Positions 53,368-63,160 of a stretch of DNA of 64,000 bases are shown here, piece by piece (within the stretch, counting starts at the first letter, position 1; every line of letters starts with the position of its first letter). The stretch comes from Leuconostoc miyukkimchii (lineage in GTDB: Bacteria > Bacillota > Bacilli > Lactobacillales > Lactobacillaceae), in assembly GCF_019656055.1 (NCBI RefSeq), contig NZ_BPKY01000007.1, forward strand, positions 122,328 to 186,327. Reading direction: 5' to 3'. Position numbers and translations under genes: made by a program. A model generated the notes under the pieces. That model saw only the letters and a program-made list of their open reading frames with translations. It made no database searches and was not told where the DNA came from.

Positions 53368-53393
53368 ATAAAAAAACGCCCGAAGGACGTTTT
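53368..53393 (-). terminator. Terminator of the 302-aa LysM-CAP gene
   Basis: Minus strand AACGTCC-TTCG-GGCGTT followed by TTTTTT. Confidence 0.8.
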
Positions 53394-53401
53394 ATAAATT
53401 A

Positions 53402-54310
53402 TTAATATTGTCCGACATTTGACTCGGCAACAATAGTACCACCAACAATACCAAATCCAACTGAAGTTGCGCGAGCATTTGCAACCCACAAACGGTGACC
53501 AGGTGTTCCAGTTGTTATCATATTTGTTTCATTGTACCATGCATTAATAACTTGGCCAATTCCCCAACCAATTGCAACAACTTCACCATTAGTTTGGAAG
53601 TGATTTGTTGGTAAACCACCATTAGCAACGGCATTTTGTGCTCGTGCTTGTGCCCGTGCTGACAATCCAGCATCTAATGTTACAGGATTCAAACCTAACG
53701 CTGCACGCTTTGAATTCAATGAATCAACTAATGCCTGTGCTGCTGAATTTGCAACAGGTGCAGGTGTATTATTTGATGTAGGAACAACAGCTTGCTTTGC
53801 TGGAGCCGGTGTAGTGGTTGCTGGCGCTGGATTTGCTGCAGGCGCAGCTTGTTGTGCCACTGGAGCAGTACTGGTTGCAGGTTGTGTAGCATTTCCTGAT
53901 AACTTTAATACTTGACCAACTGAAATATAGTTAACATTTTGAATATTATTTGCAGCAACTAAATCAGCAATTGATACACCATTTGATGCAGCAATACGAT
54001 AAAGTGTGTCACCCGCTTTAACAGAATAAGTACCTGTCGCATTATTGGGTGTTGCAGTTGGTGCAACAGCTTGAGTTGCAGGTGTACTAGATCCTTGCGT
54101 CTTAAGTTGTTGTCCAATAAAGATTAAGTTAGTATTTGTAATACCATTAGCTTGAGCTAATTCGGCAACAGTTGTGCCATTAGCAGCAGCTATCTTGTTA
54201 AGTGTATCACCGGATTTAACAGTAATTGTATCAGCAGATACAGAAGCAACACCAGCAACAGCAAATGTTCCGGCAGCAAGAGCAGATTTAATAATAGTAG
54301 ATGATTTCAT
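53402..54310 (-). CDS. Secreted LysM-LysM-CAP domain protein
   Basis: 302 residues: signal peptide (1-26, VSADT site), LysM at about 28-70 and 94-136, an Ala/Pro/Thr linker (137-190), and a CAP/SCP domain (191-302) with NSKRAALGLNPV, NHFQTNGEVVA, HRLWVANARATSVG. The LysM domains bind peptidoglycan. The CAP domain is about three quarters identical to that of the gene at 54882, so the pair arose by duplication. Good AAGGAG before the ATG. Confidence 0.93.
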   Translation of the reverse strand: MKSSTIIKSALAAGTFAVAGVASVSADTITVKSGDTLNKIAAANGTTVAELAQANGITNTNLIFIGQQLKTQGSSTPATQAVAPTATPNNATGTYSVKAGDTLYRIAASNGVSIADLVAANNIQNVNYISVGQVLKLSGNATQPATSTAPVAQQAAPAANPAPATTTPAPAKQAVVPTSNNTPAPVANSAAQALVDSLNSKRAALGLNPVTLDAGLSARAQARAQNAVANGGLPTNHFQTNGEVVAIGWGIGQVINAWYNETNMITTGTPGHRLWVANARATSVGFGIVGGTIVAESNVGQY

Positions 54311-54518
54311 AATAGTGTTACTCCTTATAGTTAAGTGATAGAATTTTTAAGTAAAATTTATTTTGAGTTCGCCTCAACATTTATAAGTGTATCAAATTAG
54401 AATAACATTCATGTTTTATAATTTTTTCACTTTGTTATCAAAATACCAATTGTGTTACAAAAACCGAGTTTTATTCAAAGAAATTACATTTTGAAGACAC
54501 TACTATATCAAAAACATT

Positions 54519-54869
54519 TCAAAGAATTGTTCCTACAAATGTTGGATACCAATTTTGATTGACTGTTTGTATTTTGATTTTCGCTTCACTTTCGGTTCTT
54601 GCAATAAATTGACCACCACCGAGGTAAATGGCCACACTATATGGTTGTTCCGGTAAGCCCCAAAAAAGTAAATCGCCAGTACGCATATTCTCTATTGTTG
54701 TTAAATCATAAACATCTTGCACAAGATCTATCAAGTTAGAAGACCAGTGTCCCGTTTGAATATCTGCTTTAATATTTGCTGTGTTTAAAACGAACGCAAC
54801 AAACGCACCTGAGGAAGGATAAGTCTTCCCCAACTGCGCAAGTGCAATATTTAGCCAATTACCTGTCAT
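54519..54869 (-). CDS. NlpC/P60-like protein without catalytic Cys and His
   Basis: 116 residues with the NlpC/P60 layout (WLNIALAQLGKTYP, then GAFVAFVLNTANI, MRTGDLLFWG, VAIYLGGGQFIARTES). The active-site Cys of DCSG is Ser (about residue 19, YPSSG) and the catalytic His before VAIYLG is Ser (about 78). So it cannot be a Cys peptidase. No signal peptide is visible. It starts 12 bases after the LysM-EF-CAP stop with no Shine-Dalgarno. Possibly a wall-binding or regulatory pseudoenzyme, or a decaying gene. Confidence 0.75.
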   Translation of the reverse strand: MTGNWLNIALAQLGKTYPSSGAFVAFVLNTANIKADIQTGHWSSNLIDLVQDVYDLTTIENMRTGDLLFWGLPEQPYSVAIYLGGGQFIARTESEAKIKIQTVNQNWYPTFVGTIL

Positions 54870-54881
54870 AGATATACAATA

Positions 54882-56150
54882 TTAGAACTGCCCAATGTTG
54901 GACTCGCCAACAATAACACCACCAACAATACCGAAACCAACAGAAGAGGCACGTGCATTAGCAACCCACATACGATGTCCTGGTTGCCCATTCGGCGTCA
55001 TCATGTTTGTTTCATTGAACCAAGCATCAATAACTGAACCCGTCGAAAAACCAACAGCAACAACTTCGCCATTTGTTGAAAAATGGTTTGTTGGTATACC
55101 ACCATTAGCAGCAGCATTTTGAGCACGTGATTGTGCTTGTGCTGACAAACCTGCATCTAGTGTTACAGGTGCCAAACCTAAGGCGGCACGCTTTGCATTC
55201 AACGAATTAACTAATGTTTGTACATCTGATGATGCAGCAGTTGATACTTGCGTTGGTGCTGCAGAAGCTGTTGATACTTGTGTCACTTGATTTACAGGTG
55301 CGCTAGGTGCAGCTACCTGTGTTTGTGCTGGTGCTTGGTTTTGTCCACCATTTGCTTGATAATTTGCATATTCACTAGCAGTCATATAACCATCTTTATT
55401 TGTATCAGCGGCAGCTATATACTGAACATTTTCGGTAGTAGGTGTGACTGCTTGTGGTGCTTGAGCAGCAGTGGTACTAGTATCTCCACCATTTGTTTTA
55501 TAAGTATTATACTCAGTTGCTGACATGAATCCGTCTTTATTTGTATCAGCACCTGCAATATAGCTAACATTTTGAGGTACAGATACAGTTTCTTGCGTCA
55601 CTGTTTTCTCACCATTCGCCTTGAAAGCATTATACTCATTTACTGACATAAAACTATCTTTATTTGTATCAGCAGCTGCAACATATGATAACTTTTCAGC
55701 AGGCGCTTGAGTATTTGCCTCTGATGCAGTAACTGTTGGCACAGCAGCTACTGTATTATCTTGTTTTAATGATAGCTGTTGTCCAACAACCACATAATTA
55801 TTATCTGATAAACTGTTCAAATTAGCCAACTCTGCAACATTGATACCAGTTTGTTGCGCAATTTTTGACAATGTATCACCAGCTTGTACAGTATATGTCG
55901 TACCATCTACTGAAACTGTTGTTGGTGCAGAAACTGTCAATTTTTGACCAGCAATAATCAAATCTTGGTTCGAGATGTTATTTGCCTTTACCAAATTTTC
56001 AGTTGTTGTATTATTTTCATGTGCGATACCACTTAGAGTATCTCCTGATTCAACTTCAACCGTATCAGCTGAAACAGCTGCATGTCCACCAACTAGGGTG
56101 GCAACACCGGCTACGGTTGCCAATAATGTTTTCTTTAAGTTATTACTCAT
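54882..56150 (-). CDS. Secreted LysM-LysM-EF-hand(x3)-CAP protein
   Basis: 422 residues from the ATG at 56150 (GGAG nine bases upstream). Signal peptide (1-28), LysM at about 30-72 and 86-127, then three tandem units each containing an EF-hand-like loop: DTNKDSFMSVNE (161-172), DTNKDGFMSATE (202-213), DTNKDGYMTASE (249-260), all in the context Y-[VI]-A-[AG]-A-DTNKD. The CAP domain occupies about 310-422. The pattern D-x-N-x-D-G-x-x-[ST]-x-x-E is a calcium-binding loop. No paralog of the EF part exists in the 302-aa relative. Confidence 0.9.
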   Translation of the reverse strand: MSNNLKKTLLATVAGVATLVGGHAAVSADTVEVESGDTLSGIAHENNTTTENLVKANNISNQDLIIAGQKLTVSAPTTVSVDGTTYTVQAGDTLSKIAQQTGINVAELANLNSLSDNNYVVVGQQLSLKQDNTVAAVPTVTASEANTQAPAEKLSYVAAADTNKDSFMSVNEYNAFKANGEKTVTQETVSVPQNVSYIAGADTNKDGFMSATEYNTYKTNGGDTSTTAAQAPQAVTPTTENVQYIAAADTNKDGYMTASEYANYQANGGQNQAPAQTQVAAPSAPVNQVTQVSTASAAPTQVSTAASSDVQTLVNSLNAKRAALGLAPVTLDAGLSAQAQSRAQNAAANGGIPTNHFSTNGEVVAVGFSTGSVIDAWFNETNMMTPNGQPGHRMWVANARASSVGFGIVGGVIVGESNIGQF

Positions 56151-56446
56151 TAATATAAGCTCCAAATATTTAAATTTTATTATGATTATTAATTTTTAGA
56201 CCTGTTGTTATACAAATCTTAAGAACATTCTCTAGTATATCTACCTTGTATAACATATACGTTGTTTCAACTTTTCAGTTTTATAACAATATTTCATTTA
56301 TATGACATACTTATAAGTGTTTATATTTTTAGCTTTCAAGTCCTAACTATGACTCATACGTTTTTTGAAACAAAAAAGTGAAATAAACAGAATTGTACTG
56401 TTTATTTCACTTATTTCTGCAACTATTACACTCTGAAAAAATGTTT
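56151..56446 (-). other. Intergenic region with fabH terminator
   Basis: About 300 bases without a gene. It holds the 5' region of the LysM-EF-CAP gene, where TGTTATA and TGTATAAC elements occur but could not be assigned to a known regulator, and the fabH terminator AAGTGAAATAAACAG / CTGTTTATTTCACTT (56377-56418). Confidence 0.5.
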
Positions 56447-57418
56447 CTAAAGTTTTAACAAGATGCTACCATAGGTAAATCCCGCACCAAATCCGGTTAA
56501 TAAGACTTTCTTTCCACTAAGATTAACAGCATTCATTAATTCATCAAAACCAATAGCTATACCAGCTGATGATGTATTACCATTACGTATAACATTTGTT
56601 GAAAACTTAGCAATGGGTTCTTGCAATGCATTTGCAATGTATTCAATTAACCTCAGATTAGCTTGATGCGGTATGAAGTAGTCTATATCACTTGGCTTCA
56701 AATCATTCAGTGCTAAAAAATCATTAATATGGCCTGGTATGAGTTCCGTGACTTCATCAAAAACATCACGCCCTACCTGCGCAAAAGCATCTATTTGAGG
56801 ATAATTATCTGCTGATAATTCTGTAATTGGCGCGATACGACCAGAATGAACAACATCAGCATTGCCAATTGTATGCATCTGTTCCGCTACCACTGTACCG
56901 CCTAAATTATCTGCAGTCATAACAACAGCTCCTGCACCATCCCCAAAAAATACAGTACTTGTCCGATCCGAAAAATCCATCATCTTAGAATTTACTTCAG
57001 CAGCAATCACCAATGCATTTTTATAGATACCAGATCTAATAAACTTATCAGCGGTACTAACACCAAACACAAATCCAGCACAGGCAGTCATGATATCATA
57101 AGCCCAAGCATTGTCAGCCTTTAAATTACGCTGGACTAAAGCAGCAGTTGATGGCGCAAGTCCATCAGGTGTAAAAGTAGTGACAATAATCAGATCAATA
57201 TCTTTAGGTTCTACTTGAGCTCTGGCTAGAGCTAATTTAGCAGCCTTTGTCGCTAAATCACTGGTGTTGTCACCTTTTAAAGATATATGTCTTGTTTGAA
57301 TACCGGTGTGTGCTTGTATCCACTCATCATTAGTATCCATAATCTTTGACAAATCAGCATTAGTTACCACATCACTGGGTACATAGTGCGCACTTGCCAA
57401 TATTTTACTTCCGGGCAT
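56447..57418 (-). CDS. fabH: 3-oxoacyl-ACP synthase III (FabH-like), stand-alone
   Basis: Condenses acyl-CoA with malonyl-ACP. 323 residues from the ATG at 57418 (AAGGGG upstream). Cys-His-Asn triad: TACAGFVFG (Cys about 114), PHQANLRLIEY (His about 250) and RNGNTSSA (Asn about 280). The usual fab cluster is absent here, so this may be a second KAS III copy or the only one relocated. Confidence 0.9.
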   Translation of the reverse strand: MPGSKILASAHYVPSDVVTNADLSKIMDTNDEWIQAHTGIQTRHISLKGDNTSDLATKAAKLALARAQVEPKDIDLIIVTTFTPDGLAPSTAALVQRNLKADNAWAYDIMTACAGFVFGVSTADKFIRSGIYKNALVIAAEVNSKMMDFSDRTSTVFFGDGAGAVVMTADNLGGTVVAEQMHTIGNADVVHSGRIAPITELSADNYPQIDAFAQVGRDVFDEVTELIPGHINDFLALNDLKPSDIDYFIPHQANLRLIEYIANALQEPIAKFSTNVIRNGNTSSAGIAIGFDELMNAVNLSGKKVLLTGFGAGFTYGSILLKL

Positions 57419-57559
57419 ATGTTTTTCCCCTTCTAAACGCGTTAGCTTAGCTTCAAATAAATATACTTTCAAACTCACTTTTATCATTTGACATAAACAG
57501 ATAAATTAATATTTATACTTATTTTATTGTAGCGGATTTGAAGCATTACGCAAGCTCTT

Positions 57560-58219
57560 TTAGATAGACTGCCAAAGAAGCGTATACTCAGTGCTAATTT
57601 TACGCCAAACAAAAGCATCATAAACAACCGTTGCTATGACATCTGTATCGTCAAAGTCAGCATGTAATACATTACCAACGGGTAGTATACCTAACAAATC
57701 ACGCCACAGCATTAATAATTCGGATACATCATCTCCAAAGCTCCAACCAACTTGAAAGTCCCTATTATCTTTAAAAATTAAAATTGCAGCAACAATGTGT
57801 TGCTGTGACAAGCGAACAATACTATGCTCACTGTCAAATTGCTTATTTTCAAATGTCAAACTTGTGTAATTTATTTTTTGAGAAGCTGGATTAACACGAT
57901 GAATTCGTTCATAATGATCACGCAATAATATTAATAGCTCTTGTTTCAAGTCTGATTCTAATTCATTGACAGTAACAACTGGATCTCCGACATAATCACG
58001 TATGTTCATTTTAGTAATAGCTGTCGTTGAAACTAATTTAAAACCGTTATCTTCCAGAAAACCAAATGTAATTGGATCACTTACTTTTGCAATAAGCCCT
58101 TTATTATTTGACTTAGCCATCGTTTGCAATGCCCACATTGTTTCAACATCTATATCTGGTACTTGTGTTAAAACATAATTATTTGGATGATTAAGATTAG
58201 TTGTATAGCATTCAGTCAT
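57560..58219 (-). CDS. Hypothetical protein with GNAT-like features
   Basis: 219 residues, not firmly recognised. Segments such as GFLEDNGFKLVSTTAITKMNI and IVAAILIFKDN, followed by a second half resembling VLHADFDDTDVIATVVYDAF, are suggestive of an acetyltransferase fold of two half-domains. It begins 16 bases after the valS stop with only a poor ribosome binding site, so it is likely co-transcribed with valS. Confidence 0.5.
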   Translation of the reverse strand: MTECYTTNLNHPNNYVLTQVPDIDVETMWALQTMAKSNNKGLIAKVSDPITFGFLEDNGFKLVSTTAITKMNIRDYVGDPVVTVNELESDLKQELLILLRDHYERIHRVNPASQKINYTSLTFENKQFDSEHSIVRLSQQHIVAAILIFKDNRDFQVGWSFGDDVSELLMLWRDLLGILPVGNVLHADFDDTDVIATVVYDAFVWRKISTEYTLLWQSI

Positions 58220-58235
58220 GTTTTTTCATCATTAT

Positions 58236-60926
58236 TTAAACGTTATTTTCTGCTTGTAAATCACCAAGACGCTTTTGTGTTGCAACTAACTTAGCTTGCC
58301 AATCTGCTAATTTTTGTTTTTCATTAATAACAACTTGTTCTGGTGCCGAGTTCACAAATTTATCATTTCCTAACTTGCCTTCTGCACGCTTCACTTCGTT
58401 AGTAAATTTTTTAACATCATTTGAAAGACGATCAATCTCTTCATCAATATTAATCAATTCTGCTAAAGGTACATATATTTCAGCACCAGTAATGACTTGT
58501 GACATTGCTAAGTTAGGTACATTAATATTTTCTGAAATTTGTAATGATTTTGGATGAACAAAACGGTTAATATAATCAATATTATCATTAAAAATAGCAA
58601 TGAGGTTACTGTCCGATGTTTTAATAAGTAAGTCAATCTCTGTGGACATCGGTGCATTCGCCTCTGAACGAATATTTCTTACAGCTACAATCAAATCCTG
58701 TAACGACTTAAATGCCACTTCAGCAGACTTATTCGTTAATTCTTCATGTGTCACAGGATAACGTGTAACAGAAAAATCAGCATTATGTCCGACCTGATCC
58801 GGCATTTCTTGCCATATTGCCTCAGTAACAAATGGCATAATTGGTTGCAAAAGTCGTAATGTCTGATCCAACACATAAGCTAATGTTTGTTGAACAGGTG
58901 CCTTGTCAGCATTACCACCTAATGTTTCCTTTGTCATTTCAATGTACCAATCTGCAAAATCAGACCAAATGAAATTATACAGCTCACGACCAGCTTCACC
59001 AAATTCAAATTTATCAAAATTGCGTGTTACTTTATCAACTGTTGTGTTTAAACGTGACAAAATCCATTTATCACCTAATGACAATTTGTCCAAATCTGGC
59101 AAAGTCGATGGTGTGTTGTCATCTAAATTCATAATAACATAGCGCGATGCATTCCAAATTTTGTTAATAAAATTCCATGCTGCATCCATCTTATCATATG
59201 TAAAACGAACGTCTTGACCAGGTGTTGATCCCGTGGCTAGGAACCAACGCAATGCGTCAGCACCGTACTTTTCAATAACATCCATTGGATCAACACCATT
59301 TCCCAACGATTTGGACATTTTACGACCTTCACCGTCACGAATCAAGCCATGAATCAAGACATTTTTAAATGGCCTTTGTCCTGTAAATTCCTTACCTTGA
59401 AACATCATACGAGCAACCCAGAAGAAAATAATATCATATCCAGTTACTAAAGTATTTGTAGGATAATATCGCGCAAAGTCGCCATCCGTTTTTTCTGGCC
59501 AACCCATTGTTGAAAATGGCCACAACGCAGATGAGAACCAGGTATCCAAAACATCTGGGTCACGTTCCCAACCATCACCTGCGGGTGCATCAGTGCCAAC
59601 ATAAATTTCTTCTGCATCAGTACCTTTGTTCTTATACCAGGCAGGAATCTGATGACCCCACCATAATTGGCGTGAAATAACCCAATCACGAATATTTTCC
59701 ATCCAACGTGTGAAGGTATCCTCAAATCGTGCAGGAACAAACTCAACCTTCTCATCAGGATTTTTTTGCATGTTCAATGCTTGTTCGGCCAATGGTGCCA
59801 TCTTGACAAACCATTGTGTTGACAAACGTGATTCAACTGGCACCCCAGTACGTTCAGAATGACCAACAGAATGAACAACTGGTTCGATATTTAACATAAA
59901 GTCACCGTTCTCAAGGTCGGTGACAATTGCCTTTCGACCTTCAAAACGATCCATACCACTGTACGGACCAGCTAATTCATTTAAATGACCGTCATCTGTC
60001 ATCGTGTTGATTCTTTCAAGATTGTGTCTATTTCCAACTTGAAAATCATTTGGATCATGGGCAGGTGTAATCTTAACCATTCCCGTACCAAAATCTTTTT
60101 CCACATATTCATCAGCAATAATTGGAACTTCACGACCAACAAGTGGTACCATAATCGTTTTACCAATCAAATGCTTATATCGTTCATCGCTTGGATGAAC
60201 TGCCACTGCCACATCGCCAAACATTGTTTCAGGACGTGTTGTCGCAATTTCAATATAATCTTTTCCCTCAAAGGTTGTCCCATCAGTGAATGGATATTTT
60301 ACATGATAAAATGCACCTTCATCATCTTGGTAAATCACTTCAATGTCTGATAATGCCGTTCGTGCCTGTGGGTCCCAATTAATAATGTACTCACCACGAT
60401 AAATCAACTCTTTTTTATAAAGATCAATAAATACCTTATTGACTGCTTTATTCAATCCTTCATCTAATGTAAAGCGCTCACGGTCGAAATCCAACGACAA
60501 TCCCATTTTTCCCCATTGTTTTTTAATGGTTGTTGCATATTCATTTTTCCAATCCCAAACTTGCTCAACAAACTTTTCACGACCTAAATCGTAACGTGAA
60601 ACGCCTGTTTCGCGTAGTCGTTGTTCAACTTTAGCTTGTGTTGCAATACCAGCATGATCCATGCCTGGTAACCACAAAACGTCTAAACCTTGCATCTTCT
60701 TTTGTCGAATGATCATATCTTGCAATGTCGTATCCCATGCATGACCTAAATGTAGCTTTCCTGTAACATTCGGAGGTGGAATAACAATTGCATAAGACTC
60801 AGGTTCATTACCTTGTATGGCTTGATTTGATTCTGGTGAAAATAGCTTCTTTTCTTGCCAATTATCATAACGCCCTGCCTCAACAGATGTTGGTTCATAC
60901 TTTGTTGACATATCAATGTCGCGCAT
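58236..60926 (-). CDS. valS: Valyl-tRNA synthetase
   Basis: 896 residues. [14 protein letters not shown] (HIGH motif region, about 46-59) and [14 protein letters not shown] (KMSKS, about 533). Editing domain and a C-terminal coiled coil ([13 protein letters not shown]). The ATG at 60926 has AAGGAG six bases upstream; the longer frame runs through the T-box terminator. Controlled by the T-box leader. Confidence 0.98.
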   Translation of the reverse strand: MRDIDMSTKYEPTSVEAGRYDNWQEKKLFSPESNQAIQGNEPESYAIVIPPPNVTGKLHLGHAWDTTLQDMIIRQKKMQGLDVLWLPGMDHAGIATQAKVEQRLRETGVSRYDLGREKFVEQVWDWKNEYATTIKKQWGKMGLSLDFDRERFTLDEGLNKAVNKVFIDLYKKELIYRGEYIINWDPQARTALSDIEVIYQDDEGAFYHVKYPFTDGTTFEGKDYIEIATTRPETMFGDVAVAVHPSDERYKHLIGKTIMVPLVGREVPIIADEYVEKDFGTGMVKITPAHDPNDFQVGNRHNLERINTMTDDGHLNELAGPYSGMDRFEGRKAIVTDLENGDFMLNIEPVVHSVGHSERTGVPVESRLSTQWFVKMAPLAEQALNMQKNPDEKVEFVPARFEDTFTRWMENIRDWVISRQLWWGHQIPAWYKNKGTDAEEIYVGTDAPAGDGWERDPDVLDTWFSSALWPFSTMGWPEKTDGDFARYYPTNTLVTGYDIIFFWVARMMFQGKEFTGQRPFKNVLIHGLIRDGEGRKMSKSLGNGVDPMDVIEKYGADALRWFLATGSTPGQDVRFTYDKMDAAWNFINKIWNASRYVIMNLDDNTPSTLPDLDKLSLGDKWILSRLNTTVDKVTRNFDKFEFGEAGRELYNFIWSDFADWYIEMTKETLGGNADKAPVQQTLAYVLDQTLRLLQPIMPFVTEAIWQEMPDQVGHNADFSVTRYPVTHEELTNKSAEVAFKSLQDLIVAVRNIRSEANAPMSTEIDLLIKTSDSNLIAIFNDNIDYINRFVHPKSLQISENINVPNLAMSQVITGAEIYVPLAELINIDEEIDRLSNDVKKFTNEVKRAEGKLGNDKFVNSAPEQVVINEKQKLADWQAKLVATQKRLGDLQAENNV

Positions 60927-60953
60927 ATCATTCTCCTTTGTTGTGGTCGTACT

Positions 60954-61150
60954 AAAAAATCGTCCTAAAATTATATTTAGGACGATTTTCACCGTGGTAC
61001 CACCTGCATTGCTAATGATAATATTGTAAAAAATATCATTAGCCACTTTATTTATTCATATTTTAACACTTAGCAACCTTGGGCATTAACATGACTGATT
61101 CCCAGCAACATCAGCTCTCTATACATGTATTTGCTTATTCCTCTAAGATA
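60954..61150 (-). promoter_or_regulatory. T-box leader of valS
   Basis: Minus strand: stem I elements (AGAGAGCTGATG, GGGAATCAG), the T-box AGGTGGTACCACGG (about 60992-61005), and a terminator hairpin AAAATCGTCCTAAA / TTTAGGACGATTTTTT (60954-60989). Uncharged tRNA-Val should favour antitermination. Two GTT triplets (CATGTTAA and AGGTTGC) are possible Val specifiers; I cannot decide between them. Confidence 0.92.
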
Positions 61151-61156
61151 TAGCTA

Positions 61157-61185
61157 ATAATACTAGAATTTCTTGTTTTCGTCAA
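61157..61185 (-). promoter_or_regulatory. Promoter of valS
   Basis: Minus strand TTGACG, 17-base spacer, TATTAT, seven bases before the leader. Confidence 0.7.
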
Positions 61186-61217
61186 GTAATTGCATATTTA
61201 TATTACGTATTAGTATT

Positions 61218-61583
61218 TTATTTCAATCCAACACTAATACGTAATGCATGAGCTACTTGTTGCATTTCCTGTGAACTGCCACTAATATGAGCAATTTTAT
61301 CGCGTAAGCGACGTTTGTCAATTGTTCGCACTTGTTCACCCAAAATTACCGAGTCACGTTTAATGCCACCCATATGGGCAGGCAACAAAACATGAGTTGG
61401 TAATTTTGGTTTTGATATTTGTGAAGTGATTGCAGCAACTATAGTTGTTGGTGAGTTAGCATTACCAACATCATTTTGAATAATTAATACTGGTCGAACA
61501 CCAGATTGCTCTGAACCAATGCCCTGTTTCAGATCTGCATAAAACACATCACCACGCATCACTGTCGGATATTCTTCTTTCAT
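61218..61583 (-). CDS. mazF: MazF/PemK-family endoribonuclease toxin
   Basis: 121 residues: MRGDVFYADLKQGIGSEQSGVRPVLII (about 9-35) and LGEQVRTIDKRRL (about 82), the MazF/EndoA signatures of an ACA-type mRNA interferase. It follows alr by 36 bases; no MazE-like antitoxin frame lies between or downstream, unlike alr-ndoAI-ndoA of Bacillus. AGAAG precedes the ATG. Confidence 0.92.
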   Translation of the reverse strand: MKEEYPTVMRGDVFYADLKQGIGSEQSGVRPVLIIQNDVGNANSPTTIVAAITSQISKPKLPTHVLLPAHMGGIKRDSVILGEQVRTIDKRRLRDKIAHISGSSQEMQQVAHALRISVGLK

Positions 61584-61619
61584 AAACTTCTCACTTATTA
61601 TGTACGCGCCTTGGCGCTT

Positions 61620-62750
61620 TTATTTATAAATTCTTGATAATCTTTGACCAAATGACGTTAAAATTTCATGCGGAATTGTATGTGCATAGTCTGCAAAATT
61701 TTCCAAGGTAATTTCTTTATCACCATCACGCCCAATTAATGTCACAATTGTACCAACAGGATACTGCCTGTCTAATGTAATAACCAGCTGATCCATCGTT
61801 ATACGTCCTATTACATGTTCTTCTTGTCCACCAACTAATACCTTCATCCCTGTCATGCGCCTTAGGTAACCATCAGCATACCCGATTGGTAACGTTGCAA
61901 CCCACTGCGAATACTGGGCTGTATAAGTCGCACCATAACTGAGTGACTCCCCAACTTGCAATTTGTGCACCGCTCCAATACGTGATTTAAGTGATAATAC
62001 GTTTTTAGTTATTATTGGCATTGGTAGATCTGGGGCACCGGGATTATACCCATACAGGACAGATCCAACACGTATTGTATCTGTATTGATTTGATGATAA
62101 TGCCATAAAGCTGATCCAGAATTGGCTAAATGCCAATAAGATTTTGGAATGTTTGCTGATTGTACCCACTTATAAAAGTTATCAATCTGCTCATCATAAT
62201 AATTTTGATTCTCATCATCAGCTGTAGCAAAGTGGGTAAATATACCACTCAAATTCAGTTTAGTAGATGATAAAATTTTATCATACATGGCTTGTACAGC
62301 CGTTTCCGAATGTGCACCCATACGCCCCATACCAGTATCAACAGCTAATTGTATATCTAGTATTTCACCATCATCAATCAATTGCTCGGCTTCTTGTAAC
62401 CACTCAAGTTCCCCAACGGCTGGAGAAAGACGATGTGTGAGCATTAATCTAACATGACTAACATCTTGAACGCCTAATAATATAATATTAACATTATTTT
62501 TTGGCAAGTGCTTCCGTAAAACAATACCTTCATCAATTGTCGCCACTGCAAAATCACGTACACCAATATCATATAAAGACTTCGTCACTGCAACTGCACC
62601 ATGCCCATAAGCATTCGCTTTTACAACAGCAATTAAACGATTAGCACCAGCATGTCTCATAATTAGCTGAGCATTGTAATTAATCGCTTTTAAATCAACT
62701 TCAATCCAAGACGGTCTCGTCATTAAAACGTCGTTTTTTTCTATCATCAT
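61620..62750 (-). CDS. alr: Alanine racemase
   Basis: Makes D-alanine for wall synthesis. 376 residues with the PLP-lysine motif AVVKANAYGHGA (about 43-54), the LANSGSALWH region and YADGYLRR. Its ATGATG overlaps the acpS stop. Operon acpS-alr-mazF. Confidence 0.97.
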   Translation of the reverse strand: MMIEKNDVLMTRPSWIEVDLKAINYNAQLIMRHAGANRLIAVVKANAYGHGAVAVTKSLYDIGVRDFAVATIDEGIVLRKHLPKNNVNIILLGVQDVSHVRLMLTHRLSPAVGELEWLQEAEQLIDDGEILDIQLAVDTGMGRMGAHSETAVQAMYDKILSSTKLNLSGIFTHFATADDENQNYYDEQIDNFYKWVQSANIPKSYWHLANSGSALWHYHQINTDTIRVGSVLYGYNPGAPDLPMPIITKNVLSLKSRIGAVHKLQVGESLSYGATYTAQYSQWVATLPIGYADGYLRRMTGMKVLVGGQEEHVIGRITMDQLVITLDRQYPVGTIVTLIGRDGDKEITLENFADYAHTIPHEILTSFGQRLSRIYK

Positions 62751-63154
62751 AAAACCCCACGTTTTGGAAAAAATTTTAAGCTCAAACGTTCTAAGATTGT
62801 TAAACGTTCAATAATTACTACCGTGTTAACTCTATCACCACTATGTGTAATTGCTACATGAGTTTTATAAACGAAATTTTTCACACGCATGATTGGGCGT
62901 CCATTAGTTGCGTTTAAAATTTCTATATCATGCCAATGAACTTGTTCACCAATACCATATCCTGTAGCTTTTGAAAAAGCTTCTTTGGCTGAAAAACGTC
63001 CAGCTATAAATTCATTATAGTGCTTACCTTTACGTTTGGCAGCTTGCTTACGCTCTGTTTCAGTCAAAATAGTGTTAATAAAATTAACTTTACGTTCTGC
63101 AATATCGCCAACACGACTTATTGATTCCGTATCATTTCCAATTCCAATTATCAT
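62747..63154 (-). CDS. acpS: Holo-[acyl-carrier-protein] synthase
   Basis: Transfers phosphopantetheine to ACP. 135 residues with IIGIGNDTESISRV, FSAKEAFSKATGYGIG and VAITHSGD. Poor Shine-Dalgarno; a TGATACAAT extended -10 lies exactly six bases before the ATG, so it may be expressed from a leaderless transcript as well as from the promoter at 63336-63364. Confidence 0.95.
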   Translation of the reverse strand: MIIGIGNDTESISRVGDIAERKVNFINTILTETERKQAAKRKGKHYNEFIAGRFSAKEAFSKATGYGIGEQVHWHDIEILNATNGRPIMRVKNFVYKTHVAITHSGDRVNTVVIIERLTILERLSLKFFPKRGVL

Positions 63155-63160
63155 GTCTCT

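Noticed and set aside
60927..61046. 40-codon N-terminal extension of valS
   Set aside because: Runs through the T-box terminator and antiterminator; the ATG at 60926 has a proper ribosome binding site and normal length.
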